Shown: positions 17,298 through 26,693 of the stretch, one piece after another
Numbering within the stretch: the first letter of the stretch is position 1
Layout: each line of letters opens with the position of its first letter
NCBI RefSeq assembly: GCF_019890615.1
Contig: NZ_JAINVZ010000010.1
Coordinates: 170,854 to 234,853 of the forward strand
Direction: 5' to 3'
DNA length: 64,000 bases
DNA from: Streptantibioticus parmotrematis
Lineage (GTDB): Bacteria > Actinomycetota > Actinomycetes > Streptomycetales > Streptomycetaceae
Notes under the pieces: generated by a model
What the model was told of the DNA's origin: nothing
Database searches by the model: none
The model's input: the letters and a program-made list of their open reading frames with translations, nothing else
Made by a program: the position numbers and the translations under genes

Positions 17298-17483
17298 GTG
17301 CCCGTCCCAGCCGATCTTCTGCTGTCCGCCTTCTCCGAGTGCGACTGCGGCTTCGAGGAGCCGCTGACCTCGGAGCCGGCGATGGCGGAGGACGTCCCGC
17401 TCACCAGCGAACCCCCGCTCGCCGTCGAACCGGCGCTGACCAGCGAGCCCACCGCCGTGGTCGGCGTCGGCGCCGAAGGCTGA
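17298..17483 (+). CDS. 61-residue peptide with a repeated (P/A)LTSEP motif
   Basis: A small gene with a near-perfect ribosome binding site (GGAGGAACTCC before GTG at 17298) and strong G/C third-position bias, so it is probably translated. The product has a hydrophobic start (VPADLLLSAF), a CxC pair (ECDCGFEE) and then PLTSEP, PLTSEP and ALTSEP separated by short Ala/Pro/Glu-rich linkers, ending GVGAEG. It is acidic, with no basic residue visible. It ends 10 nt before malQ and is probably co-transcribed with it. The leader-like N-terminus plus repeated C-terminal motif resembles a multi-core peptide precursor, but no modifying enzyme lies next to it. Function unknown. Confidence 0.72.
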   Translation: MPVPADLLLSAFSECDCGFEEPLTSEPAMAEDVPLTSEPPLAVEPALTSEPTAVVGVGAEG

Positions 17484-17493
17484 GCGGACCGCG

Positions 17494-19605
17494 ATGGGCG
17501 GACCCGAGCGGCCGGACCGGGCGTCCGGCCCGGTGGCTGGTGACGCTCTGCGGCGACTGGCCGCCGCGCACGGAGTACAGACCCGGTACGAGACCACCCC
17601 CGGCATCACCGTCGACGCCCCCGAAGCGGGCGTCGTCGCCGCGTTGCGGGCCCTGGGCGTCGACGCGTCCGGTCCCGACGCGGTCGCCCGGGCGCTGGCC
17701 CGCCACGAGGAACTGCTCGCGGCGAGGCTCCTGCCGCCCTGCGTCGTCCTGCGCGAGGGCGCGCCGCTCAAGCCGGACGTGCCCGAGGGCACCGCGCTCA
17801 CCGTCGAGCTGGAGGACGGCGCCACCGCGACCGCCCCGGGGCCGCTGCCGCTCGGCTACCACCGGCTGCGGGCCCGCGCCACGGACGGCCGGGAGGCCGA
17901 CGCCGCCCTGATCGTGGTGCCCGAACGACTGCCGGGGCCGCCCCGGCGCGGCTTCGGGTTCATGGTCCAGCTGTACTCGCTGCTGTCGGACCGCTCGTGG
18001 GGCATGGGCGACCTCGGCGACCTGGCGGAACTCGCCGGGTGGGCCGGACGCACGCTCGGTGCCGACTTCCTCACCGTCAACCCGCTGCACAGCGCCGTCC
18101 CCGCCGCCGACGGCGCGGCCACCGACCCGTCCCCGTACCGCCCCTCCACCCGGCACTTCCCCGACCCGGTCTACTTGCGCGTGCGGGACGTGCCCGAGTA
18201 CGCCTACCTGCCCGCCGCCGCCCGCGCCCGGGTGGACGAACTGCTGGAGCGGGCGGGCGAGTTGCGGCGCGCGGTGCTGGAGGACGACGCGCTCATCGAC
18301 CGGGACGCGGTGTGGCGGCTCAAGCGCGAGGCGCTGGACGCCGTGCGCGAGGTGCCGCTGCCGCCCGGCCGCCGCGCCGCGTACTGCGACTTCCTGGCGG
18401 CGCGCGGCCGGGAGCTGGAGGACCACGCCACCTGGAGCGCGTTCGCCGAACTCCACGGCCCCGACTGGCGCTCCTGGCCCGGGGACCTGCGCGACCCGCG
18501 CTCGGCCGGCACCGAATGGGCCCGCGCCCGGGTGCTGGACCGGGTGGACTTCCACTCCTGGCTGGCCTGGCTCACCGACGAACAGCTCGCCCGCGCCTCG
18601 CGCGCCGCCGAGGACGCCGGGATGGCCGTCGGCATCGTCCACGACCTCGCGGTGGGCGTGCACCCCGACGGCTCCGACGCGTGGGCCGGGCAGGACGTGC
18701 TCGCCCCCGGCATGTCGGTCGGCGCCCCGCCGGACGCCTTCAACCCGCTCGGCCAGGACTGGGCCCTGCCGCCGTGGCGCCCCGACGCGCTGGCCGCCGC
18801 CGGGTACGCGCCCTACCGGCAGCTGCTGCGGTCGGTGCTGCGCCGGGCCCGGGGCCTGCGGGTGGACCACGTGATGGGGCTGTTCCGGCTGTGGTGGGTG
18901 CCTGCGGGCCGCCCGCCCTCCGAGGGCGTCTACGTGCGCTACGACGCCGAGGCGATGCTGGGCGTGCTGGCGCTGGAGGCGCACCGGGCCGGCGCGGTGG
19001 TCATCGGCGAGGACCTGGGCACCGTCGAGCCCGGTGTCCGCGAACGCCTCGCGGAACGTGGCGTGCTGGGCACCTCCGTGCTGTGGTTCGAACGCGGCGG
19101 GGAGGGCTCCGGGCCGCCGCTGCCGCCGGAGCGCTGGCGCGCCGACTGCCTGGCCACCGTCACCACGCACGACCTGCCCAGCACCGCGTCCCGCCTGACC
19201 GGCGACCACGTGGGGCTGCGCCACCGGCTGGGCCTGCTGACCCGCCCGCTGGAGCAGGAACGCGCCGCCGACGCGGCCGACGTCACCGAGTGGCTGGAAC
19301 TGCTGCGCGCCGAGGGGCTGCTGCCGGAGGGACCGGACGACGAGGAGGGCGCCATCAAGGCGGTGCACCGCTTCCTGGTGCGCACCCCCGCCCGGATGGT
19401 CGGCGTCTGGCTGCCCGACGCGGTCGGCGACCGGCGCCCGCAGAACGTCCCCGGCACCTCCGACGCCTACCCCAACTGGCGGCTGCCGGTCGCGGACGGC
19501 CGCGGCCACCCGGTCACGCTGGAGCGGCTGGTGTCCTGCGAGCGGCTGTACGCCCTGGTGGACGAGGTGCGCCGGGGTCTCGAACAGCCCGCGGCGGGCC
19601 GTTAG
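17494..19605 (+). CDS. malQ: 4-alpha-glucanotransferase (amylomaltase)
   Basis: A 703-residue GH77 enzyme that transfers alpha-1,4-glucan chains in maltodextrin and glycogen metabolism. An N-terminal beta-rich extension (about 1-150) typical of actinobacterial MalQ precedes the barrel: FGFMVQLYSLLSDRSWGMGD, reduced here to QLYSLLSDRSWGMGD, then LNPLHS-like VNPLHS, GLRVDHVMGLFRLWW (catalytic Asp nucleophile region), VIGEDLGTV (acid/base Glu) and TTHDLPS. All key acids are present. The ATG at 17494 follows the repeat peptide by 10 nt with only a weak GAGCGG, suggesting translational coupling. Confidence 0.95.
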   Translation: MGGPERPDRASGPVAGDALRRLAAAHGVQTRYETTPGITVDAPEAGVVAALRALGVDASGPDAVARALARHEELLAARLLPPCVVLREGAPLKPDVPEGTALTVELEDGATATAPGPLPLGYHRLRARATDGREADAALIVVPERLPGPPRRGFGFMVQLYSLLSDRSWGMGDLGDLAELAGWAGRTLGADFLTVNPLHSAVPAADGAATDPSPYRPSTRHFPDPVYLRVRDVPEYAYLPAAARARVDELLERAGELRRAVLEDDALIDRDAVWRLKREALDAVREVPLPPGRRAAYCDFLAARGRELEDHATWSAFAELHGPDWRSWPGDLRDPRSAGTEWARARVLDRVDFHSWLAWLTDEQLARASRAAEDAGMAVGIVHDLAVGVHPDGSDAWAGQDVLAPGMSVGAPPDAFNPLGQDWALPPWRPDALAAAGYAPYRQLLRSVLRRARGLRVDHVMGLFRLWWVPAGRPPSEGVYVRYDAEAMLGVLALEAHRAGAVVIGEDLGTVEPGVRERLAERGVLGTSVLWFERGGEGSGPPLPPERWRADCLATVTTHDLPSTASRLTGDHVGLRHRLGLLTRPLEQERAADAADVTEWLELLRAEGLLPEGPDDEEGAIKAVHRFLVRTPARMVGVWLPDAVGDRRPQNVPGTSDAYPNWRLPVADGRGHPVTLERLVSCERLYALVDEVRRGLEQPAAGR

Positions 19606-19651
19606 CTCCGCTAACGAGGACCCCGGGCGCGCGGGCCCGACGAGCCTTCGC

Positions 19652-19657
19652 TACGTT
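19652..19657 (+). promoter_or_regulatory. Leaderless-type -10 element
   Basis: TACGTT lies 6 nt before the GTG at 19664, and no ribosome binding site is visible. Confidence 0.45.
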
Positions 19658-19663
19658 TGGACC

Positions 19664-19888
19664 GTGGTCAACAAGAACGCTCTGCGCGCCGGCACCCTCG
19701 CGGCCGGTACGGCACTGATGATGCTGCTGTCGTCCCCCGCCTTCGCGACGGGCGGCGACGACCCCGGCCCCGGTCTGAGCATCGGCCAGACCCTCGGGCT
19801 CTACGTGGGCATTCCCGTCGCCCTCTTCGTGATCATCGCCGGTCTGGTCATCGTGACCGACAAGTCGCGCAAGAAGCCGCAGGACTGA
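19664..19888 (+). CDS. Small secreted or membrane protein, 74 residues
   Basis: The GTG at 19664 gives a signal peptide (basic start NKNALRAG, hydrophobic core, cleavage likely after SPAFA), a short Gly/Asp/Pro linker, and a C-terminal TM helix (LGLYVGIPVALFVIIAGLVIV) ending in the basic cytoplasmic tail TDKSRKKPQD. The result would be a type I single-pass membrane peptide. It is conserved between malQ and pepN in Streptomyces, as far as I recall. Function unknown. Confidence 0.8.
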   Translation: MVNKNALRAGTLAAGTALMMLLSSPAFATGGDDPGPGLSIGQTLGLYVGIPVALFVIIAGLVIVTDKSRKKPQD

Positions 19889-19950
19889 GCCCGCGGGACT
19901 GAGTGGTCCCCGGGCTCGCCCGACGCGCTCGGGCGCCCTCGCGAACGACG

Positions 19951-20001
19951 AAGGCGCCCGGGACCGGCCCCCTCAGTGGGGGGTCGGCTCCCGGGCGCCT
20001 T
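19951..20001. terminator. Long bidirectional hairpin terminator
   Basis: Thirteen-base arms (AAGGCGCCCGGGA and its complement) enclose a second stem CCGGCCCCC/GGGGGTCGG with one G-T pair. It separates the small membrane protein gene from the convergent pepN. Confidence 0.88.
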
Positions 20002-20024
20002 CACGCGTGTCCGCGACCCGGTGG

Positions 20025-22604
20025 TCAGGCCCGCTCGCCCGCCGCCCGGTCGGCGGCGGCGGCCCGCAGGGCGCGCTCGACGCCCGCGCGCTCCTCGGTC
20101 ACCAGCCGCCGCAGTGCCGCGCCGGGCCCGGCGGAGGCCAGCCAGGCGTCGGTCGCCTCCAGCGTCCCCGGCGCCACCTGGAGCGTCGGGTAGAGCCGGA
20201 CGGCGATCTGCTGGGCCAGCTCGTGCGAACGCGACTCCCACACGCCCTTGAGCGCGGCGAAGTAGCGGTCCGCGTACGGCGCGATCAGGTCGCGCTGGTC
20301 GGCCTGGACGAAGCCGTCGATCACGGCCTCCTGCACCGCGTTCGGCAGCGGCTCCGCGGCCTCCACGACCGCCGCCCACGCCGCGGCCTTCGCCTGCTCG
20401 GTGGGGATCGCCGCACGGCAGGTCGCCGCGTGCCGCTCACCGGCGGCGGTGGCGTCCCGGGCCAGTTCCGCGTCGATCGCGGCCCCGTCGGCCCTGCCGG
20501 TCGCCGCGAGCCGCTCCAGCAGCGCCCAGCGCAGCTCGTCGTCGACCACGAGGCCGTCCACGCTCGCCGAGCCGTCCAGCAGGCCCGCCAGCAGGTCCAG
20601 CTGCTCGTCGGTGCGGGCGGTGGCGGCCAGCGCGCGGGCCCAGGCCAGCTGGTGGTCGCCGCCCGGGGTGGCCGCGCGCAGCCCCTCGACCGTCGCCTCG
20701 CTCCACCGGGCGAGCCCGGCCGGACGCCACGCGGGATCCGCGTACAGGTCGAGCGCCAGCTTCGCCTGCCGGTGCAGCGACTGCACCACGCCGATGTCGG
20801 TCTCCCTGCCGATGCCGGACAGCACCAGGTCCAGGTAGTCGCGGGCGGGCAGTTCGCCGTCGCGGGTCATGTCCCACGCCGACGCCCAGCTCAGGGCGCG
20901 CGGCAGCGACTCGGTGAAGTCCGCGATGTGCTCGGTGACCACCGCGAGCGACTCCGGGTCCAGGCGGACCTTGGCGTACGACAGGTCGTCGTCGTTGAGC
21001 AGGACGACCGCCGGACGGGCCTTGCCCGCGAACTGCGGCACCTCGGTCAGCTCACCGTCCACGTCCAGCTCGACGCGATCGGTGCGCACCAGACGGCCGT
21101 CCCGCAGGTCGTACGCGCCGATCGCGATGCGGTGCGGGCGCAGCACCGGCTCGCCCTGCGCGCCCTCCGGCAGCGCGGGCGCCTCCTGCCGCACCGCGAG
21201 CGAGGCGATCGTGCCGTCGTCGGCAAGGGTGATCTCGGGCCGCAGCACGTTGATGCCCGCGGTCTCCAGCCACGCCTGCGACCACGCCTTCAGGTCGCGG
21301 CCCGAGGTCTCCTCCAGCGCGCCCAGCAGGTCGGTCAGCCGGGTGTTGCTCCAGGCGTGCCGCTTGAAGTAGGTCTGCACGCCGCGGAAGAACGCGTCCT
21401 CGCCGACGTAGGCCACCAGCTGCTTGAGGACGGAGGCGCCCTTGGCGTACGTGATGCCGTCGAAGTTGACGAGCACGTCGTCCAGGTCGCGGATCTCGGC
21501 CATGATCGGGTGGGTGGACGGCAGCTGGTCCTGCCGGTACGCCCAGGTCTTCATGGAGTTGGCGAACGTCGTCCACGAGTGCGGCCAGCGGCTGCCGGGC
21601 GCGGCGGCCTGGCAGGCGATGGAGGTGTAGGTGGCGAACGACTCGTTCAGCCACAGGTCGTTCCACCACTCCATGGTGACCAGATCGCCGAACCACATGT
21701 GGGCCAGCTCGTGCAGGATGGTCTCGGCGCGCAGCTCGTACGACGCGTCGGTCACCTTGGACCGGAAGACGTACTGGTCGCGGATGGTCACCGCGCCCGC
21801 GTTCTCCATCGCGCCCGCGTTGAACTCCGGCACGAACAGCTGGTCGTACTTGGCGAACGGGTAGTCGTGGTCGAACTTCTCCTGGAACCAGTCGAAGCCC
21901 TGCCGGGTGACCTCGAAGATCGCGTCGGCGTCCAGGTGTTCCGCGAGCGAGGGGCGGCAGTACAGCCCCAGCGGCACGCTGCGGCCCTCGCCCTCCCAGG
22001 TGCTGTGCACGGCGTGGTAGGGACCGGCGATCAGCGCGGTGATGTACGAGGAGATGCGCGGCGTCGCCTCGAACGTCCACACCCCGTCCACCGGCTCGGG
22101 CGTCGGGGAGTTGGACACCACCGTCCAGCCCGCCGGGGCCTTCACGGTGAACTGGAAGGACGCCTTGAGGTCCGGCTGCTCGAAGGAGGCGAACACCCGG
22201 CGGGCGTCCGGCACCTCGAACTGCGTGTAGAGGTAGGTCTCCTTGTCCACCGGGTCCACGAACCGGTGCAGGCCCTCGCCGCTGTTGGTGTACGCGCAGT
22301 CGGCGACGACCGTCAGCTCGTTGCGGCCCTCGCGCAGCGACGGCAGGGCGATGCGGCTGTCGGCGAACACCTCGGCCGGGTCGAGGGACGCGCCGTTGAG
22401 CGTGACCTCGGCGACGCCCGGCGCGACCAGGTCGATGAAGGTCTCCGCGCCCGCCTCGGAACTGTCGAAGCGCACCACGGTGACCGAGCGGAACGTGCCG
22501 CCCTCCTTGGCCCCGCTCAGATCCAGATCGACCGCGTAGGAGTCGACGGTCAGCAGGTGCGCCCTGCGGCGCGCCTCGTCACGGGTGAGGTTGGTACCCG
22601 GCAC
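20025..22604 (-). CDS. pepN: Aminopeptidase N (M1 family), first of two
   Basis: An 859-residue zinc aminopeptidase. The GTG at 22604 is used because AAGGAG lies 8 nt upstream and it yields the conserved start VPGTNLTRDEA. The M1 landmarks are the exopeptidase motif GAMEN (NAGAMENAGAVTI) and the zinc site HELAHMW followed 18 residues on by NESFA (third ligand Glu). The C-terminal ERAP-like helical domain is complete. It is cytosolic, without a signal peptide, and removes N-terminal residues from peptides, consistent with recycling of Clp protease products. A paralogue lies 1.3 kb away on the same strand. Confidence 0.96.
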   Translation of the reverse strand: MPGTNLTRDEARRRAHLLTVDSYAVDLDLSGAKEGGTFRSVTVVRFDSSEAGAETFIDLVAPGVAEVTLNGASLDPAEVFADSRIALPSLREGRNELTVVADCAYTNSGEGLHRFVDPVDKETYLYTQFEVPDARRVFASFEQPDLKASFQFTVKAPAGWTVVSNSPTPEPVDGVWTFEATPRISSYITALIAGPYHAVHSTWEGEGRSVPLGLYCRPSLAEHLDADAIFEVTRQGFDWFQEKFDHDYPFAKYDQLFVPEFNAGAMENAGAVTIRDQYVFRSKVTDASYELRAETILHELAHMWFGDLVTMEWWNDLWLNESFATYTSIACQAAAPGSRWPHSWTTFANSMKTWAYRQDQLPSTHPIMAEIRDLDDVLVNFDGITYAKGASVLKQLVAYVGEDAFFRGVQTYFKRHAWSNTRLTDLLGALEETSGRDLKAWSQAWLETAGINVLRPEITLADDGTIASLAVRQEAPALPEGAQGEPVLRPHRIAIGAYDLRDGRLVRTDRVELDVDGELTEVPQFAGKARPAVVLLNDDDLSYAKVRLDPESLAVVTEHIADFTESLPRALSWASAWDMTRDGELPARDYLDLVLSGIGRETDIGVVQSLHRQAKLALDLYADPAWRPAGLARWSEATVEGLRAATPGGDHQLAWARALAATARTDEQLDLLAGLLDGSASVDGLVVDDELRWALLERLAATGRADGAAIDAELARDATAAGERHAATCRAAIPTEQAKAAAWAAVVEAAEPLPNAVQEAVIDGFVQADQRDLIAPYADRYFAALKGVWESRSHELAQQIAVRLYPTLQVAPGTLEATDAWLASAGPGAALRRLVTEERAGVERALRAAAADRAAGERA

Positions 22605-22726
22605 GTGTGAGCTCCTTCTGGGAGTGTGCTGTGATCGTCCGATCGGTGGACTGTGGCGCCATCCTGCCACGCGCCCCGGCCGGGCCGACCTGCGCGCCCT
22701 CGGGCGCCGTCACTCCCCGCCGGGCC

Positions 22727-23731
22727 TCACCGGGGCAGCACCGCCACGTACCCGTGCGGTCGGCGGTCGGCCGCCGACAGCAGCGCGGTGCGCACCACCG
22801 CCGCCTGCGTCTCCAGCGAGGTCCGCAGCTTCTTCGGGGTGGTGCGGACCACCTCGATGCCGAGCCGGTCCAGGTGCTCCCGGGCGCGCCGGGCCTGCGT
22901 CCACAGCTGCGGGTCGTCGTGCCGGGGCGCGCGGGCGTCCAGCTCCAGGGCGACCGCGTGGTCCGGCCAGTAGGCGTCGACGCTGCCCAGGTACGGGCCG
23001 CCGGGCAGCCTGAGGTCGACGTTCCACACCGGGTCGGGCAGGCCGTAGCGGCGCACCATCTCGTACAGCCTGCTCTCCGCGATCGCGCGGCCTTCGGCGA
23101 GCAGCGCGTCGACCGCGTTCACCACGTGCGGGCGGTCCAGCAGCCGTGCGGTGTTCAACTCCCGTACCACGGCGGCCGGTTCGCAGTCGCCGGTGCGCAC
23201 CGCCTCGGTGAGCAGGGCCCGTACCGCCCGCGCGTCGTCCAGCACCGCGACGGCGTCGGCCACCGCCCGGGCCACCGGGGCGCACGGCAGCCCCGCGACG
23301 TGCCGCGCACGGGGCAGGGTGTGCGCCCTGCGGACCCGGACCTCCCCGGTGTCCTTGACCTTCCGCCCCCGGCTCACCAGCACGTCCACCTGGTTCAGCG
23401 CCTCCAGCGGCGGCACCCCGGTGAAGCCGTGCAGGGCCAGCGCGGCGAGACCGGTGACCATCGCGTCGCCGCCGCCCTCCTGCCCCTTCGGCGGCAGGCC
23501 CGCGTACAGCAGCGCGGCGTGCACGCGCTCCTCGCCGGAGGCGGGGCCCGCGTGCAGCAGGAAGACGTCCGGCAGGACCTGCTGCCAGGGCCCGCCGGGG
23601 CGGCAGCGCTCCTGGAGGACCGCCGCGGGGACGCCGTGGGCGCGCAGTTCGCGGGCGGTCATCACCCTGCGGCGGGTGCGCTCCAGGTGAACGAGGGGAC
23701 GGGGACCGAGTGGTGTGGCGTCGTGGCTCAT
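22727..23731 (-). CDS. AbiEi-like / DUF559 nuclease-fold protein
   Basis: A 334-residue protein starting at ATG 23731. The N-terminal part (MTARELRAHGVPAAVL, RVHAALLYAGL) resembles the AbiEi antitoxin-type wing found in many actinobacterial proteins, and the C-terminal part looks like a Vsr/DUF559 endonuclease fold (GSVDAYWPDHAVALELD, then LWTQARRAREHLDRLGIEV). Asp and Glu residues in DAYW and ELD could bind metal. Such genes are widespread singletons in Actinobacteria, often named type IV toxin-antitoxin AbiEi family without evidence; no AbiEii partner is present. It lies between two pepN paralogues. Confidence 0.75.
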   Translation of the reverse strand: MSHDATPLGPRPLVHLERTRRRVMTARELRAHGVPAAVLQERCRPGGPWQQVLPDVFLLHAGPASGEERVHAALLYAGLPPKGQEGGGDAMVTGLAALALHGFTGVPPLEALNQVDVLVSRGRKVKDTGEVRVRRAHTLPRARHVAGLPCAPVARAVADAVAVLDDARAVRALLTEAVRTGDCEPAAVVRELNTARLLDRPHVVNAVDALLAEGRAIAESRLYEMVRRYGLPDPVWNVDLRLPGGPYLGSVDAYWPDHAVALELDARAPRHDDPQLWTQARRAREHLDRLGIEVVRTTPKKLRTSLETQAAVVRTALLSAADRRPHGYVAVLPR

Positions 23732-23920
23732 GCCCTCGCGATTCCCGCCAACTCCCCGGGCTTTAACCGCCGTTACGATCCCGTCGACAAACCGGGACGG
23801 TTCAGGGCTAAAGTACGCGCGTTCGATGGCCGACAATGCGCACCGTCAACTCCGGTCGCCGATCCACCCGTTCGCGGTAGCGAGGGCGGGCCGCCTCGCC
23901 GCCCGCCCTCCGGCCCCTCG

Positions 23921-26512
23921 CTACGCCCCCGCCTGCGCGTCGCACTCCTGCGCCCGCAGCGCCCGGGCCAGGTCGTCGCGGCCCTCCGCCACCAGCCGGC
24001 GCAACGCCGCCGGGGCGTCCGCGTGCCCGGCCAGCCACGCGTCGGCCGCGTCCAGCGTGCCGGGGTGCGCCTGGAACTCGGGGAACAGGCCGCGCACGAC
24101 GGCCATCCCGATCTCGATCGACCGGCTCGCCCACACGTCCGCGATCGCCTCGAAGTAGCGCGGCGCGTACGGCGCCAGCAGCTCCCGCTGCCCCGGCTGG
24201 GCGAAGCCCGCGATGGTGGCCTCCACCAGCGCGTTGGACAACGTGTCGGTCTCCACCACGTCGTGCCACGCCGCCGCCTTCACCTCGGCGGACGGCCGCG
24301 CGGCCAGGCAGCGCACCTGGTGGCGCTTGCCGGAGGCGGTGTCGTCGCGGGCCAGTTCTGCGGCCACCTCGGCCTCCCCGGCGACCCCCTCGGCGACCAG
24401 CGGCTCCAGGAACGCCCAGCGCAGCTCCTGGTCCACGTCGAGCCCGTCGACGACCGAGCCGCCGTCCAGCAGCCCGGACAGCAGCCGCAGGTCCTGCGCG
24501 GAGCCGGCCACCGACGCGAAGAAGCGGGCCCACGCCAGCTGGTGGCCGCTGCCCGGCTCGGCCGCCCGCAGCTCGCGCAGCGCGCCCTCGGCGACCAGCC
24601 GGGCGCCCTCGGCCCGCCAGTCGGGCGCCGCGTAGTGGTCGAGGGCGACGTGCGCCCAGGAGTGCAGCATCTGGAGCACCCCGATGTCCGACTCGCGTCC
24701 CGCGAAGCGCAGCAGCATGCCCAGGTACTCCCGCGCGGGCAGCAGCCCGTCCCGGGTGAGGTTCCACAGCGCCGACCACACCAGCGCCCGGGCCATCGGG
24801 TCGGCCAGGTCGCCCAGGTGGTCGCGGAGGGTGTCGAGCGAGGTCTCGTCGAAGCGCACCTTGCAGTACGTCAGGTCCTCGTCGTTGAGGAGGATCAGCT
24901 CCGGCCGCTCGGCACCGGCCAGTTCGGTGATCACGGTGCGCTCGCCCGCAACGTCCGCCTCGGCGCGGGCGTAGCGCTCCAGCGCGCCGCTCGCCCCGCG
25001 CCGGTACAGGCCGATCGCGACCCGGTGCGGGCGCAGCGTCGGGTGGTCTTCCGACGCGCCCTGGAGCACGGCGAGTTCGGCGATCCGGCCGTGCGCGTCG
25101 TCGTAGACCGCCTCAGGCGTGAGCGAGTTGACGCCCGCCGTCTGCAACCAGGCCCGCGACCAGGCGGCCATGTCACGTCCGGAGGTCTCCGCCAGCACCG
25201 ACAGCAGGTCCTCCAGCCGGGTGTTGCCGAAGGCGTGCCGCTTGAAGTACCGGCGGCTGCCCTCCAGGAACGCGTCCCGCCCGACGTAGGCGACCAGTTG
25301 CTTGAGGACGGAGGCGCCCTTGGCGTAGGTGATGCCGTCGAAGTTGAGCTTGGCGTCCTGGAGGTCGTGGATGTCGGCGGTGACCGGGTGGGTGGACGGC
25401 AGCTGGTCGGCGCGGTAGGCCCACGCCTTGCGGCGGTTGGCGAAGGTGATCCAGCCGCCGGTGAACCGGGTCGCCTCGACCTGCGAGAAGGCGCCCATGA
25501 AGTCGGCGAACGACTCCTTGAGCCACAGGTCGTCCCACCACTTCGGGGTCACCAGGTCGCCGAACCACATGTGCGCCATCTCGTGCAGGATGACGTTGGC
25601 CCGGCTCTCGTACGACGACCGCGTGACCTTGCCGCGGAAGACGAACTCCTCGCGGAAGGTGACCAGGCCCGGGTTCTCCATCGCGCCGATGTTGTACTCC
25701 GGCACGAACGCCTGGTCGTACTTGCCCCACGGGTAGGGGTAGTCGAAGTGGTCGTGGAAGAAGTCCAGGCCCTGCCTGGTGACGGTGAAGATGTCGTCGG
25801 CGTCGAAGTGCTTCGCCAGCGACCTGCGGCACAGGGCGCCGAGCGGGACCCGCAGGCGGGTGCCGTCGGCGAACTCCCGCGTGTACTCGTCGCGTTCGAC
25901 GTGGTACGGACCGGCGACGACCGCCGTGATGTACGTGGACATCGGCTCGGTGGTGACGAACCGCCAGGTCGCCGCGTCGGTGCCGACCGGCTCGGCCGCG
26001 CCCTCCTGCTCGCCGTTGCCCAGCACCGTCCAGGTCGCCGGGGCGGTCACGGTGAGGGTGAACGGCGCCTTGAGGTCGGGCTGTTCGAAGTTCGCGAAGA
26101 CCCGGCGGGAGTCGGCGGGCTCGTACTGCGTGTAGAGGTAGACCTCGCCGTCCTCGGGGTCGGCGAACCGGTGCAGCCCCTCGCCCGTCCTGCTGTACGC
26201 GCAACGGGCTTCCACTGTCAGCTCGTTGGTCGCGGCCAGGTCGTCCAGCGTGATCCGCGCGCCGTCGAAGACCTCGGCCGGGTCCAGCTCGCGCCCGTTG
26301 AGCGTCACCGTCTCCACGGAAGGGGCGATCAGGTCGACGAACGTGGACTCGCCGGGCCGCGCGCAGCCGAACCTGACGGTGGTCACCGACCGGAAGGCGG
26401 GCTCGTCCAGCCGGACGGCCGAGCGCAGGTCGAGCTCCACCTCGTAGCCGTCCACGCGGATCAGCCCGGCCCGCTCGTGGGCCTCGTCGCGGGTCAGGTT
26501 CTCGCCGGGCAC
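23921..26512 (-). CDS. pepN: Aminopeptidase N (M1 family), second paralogue
   Basis: An 863-residue M1 aminopeptidase. The GTG at 26512 has AAGGAG 5 nt upstream and gives VPGENLTRDEAHERAG, aligning with the start of its neighbour. The GAMEN motif (NIGAMENPG) and zinc site HEMAHMW plus KESFADF are intact, so it should be active. It is colinear with the other copy over the whole length but clearly diverged, which suggests an old tandem duplication with different substrate preference. Cytosolic. Confidence 0.95.
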   Translation of the reverse strand: MPGENLTRDEAHERAGLIRVDGYEVELDLRSAVRLDEPAFRSVTTVRFGCARPGESTFVDLIAPSVETVTLNGRELDPAEVFDGARITLDDLAATNELTVEARCAYSRTGEGLHRFADPEDGEVYLYTQYEPADSRRVFANFEQPDLKAPFTLTVTAPATWTVLGNGEQEGAAEPVGTDAATWRFVTTEPMSTYITAVVAGPYHVERDEYTREFADGTRLRVPLGALCRRSLAKHFDADDIFTVTRQGLDFFHDHFDYPYPWGKYDQAFVPEYNIGAMENPGLVTFREEFVFRGKVTRSSYESRANVILHEMAHMWFGDLVTPKWWDDLWLKESFADFMGAFSQVEATRFTGGWITFANRRKAWAYRADQLPSTHPVTADIHDLQDAKLNFDGITYAKGASVLKQLVAYVGRDAFLEGSRRYFKRHAFGNTRLEDLLSVLAETSGRDMAAWSRAWLQTAGVNSLTPEAVYDDAHGRIAELAVLQGASEDHPTLRPHRVAIGLYRRGASGALERYARAEADVAGERTVITELAGAERPELILLNDEDLTYCKVRFDETSLDTLRDHLGDLADPMARALVWSALWNLTRDGLLPAREYLGMLLRFAGRESDIGVLQMLHSWAHVALDHYAAPDWRAEGARLVAEGALRELRAAEPGSGHQLAWARFFASVAGSAQDLRLLSGLLDGGSVVDGLDVDQELRWAFLEPLVAEGVAGEAEVAAELARDDTASGKRHQVRCLAARPSAEVKAAAWHDVVETDTLSNALVEATIAGFAQPGQRELLAPYAPRYFEAIADVWASRSIEIGMAVVRGLFPEFQAHPGTLDAADAWLAGHADAPAALRRLVAEGRDDLARALRAQECDAQAGA

Positions 26513-26693
26513 GGTGACTCCTTCGTCTTCGCTGGCGGTCGCTGTGGTGCGTACGGCGGGGTGCGCCGTGGTTCCTTCAGGGCTCTGAAGGAATCGCATC
26601 ATCGCATGCGGCACTGATCAGCGGTATGCAGGGAATGTGGGCCCGGTCACGCGCGTTGCACCCGTCGGACGTGACGACTCACTGGGAGAGACC

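Noticed and set aside
22607..26617. 1336-codon open frame on the plus strand opposite the two pepN genes
   Set aside because: Composed of Gly/Arg/Val-rich low-complexity sequence without domains. It is the antisense shadow of two full M1 aminopeptidases and the nuclease-like gene.
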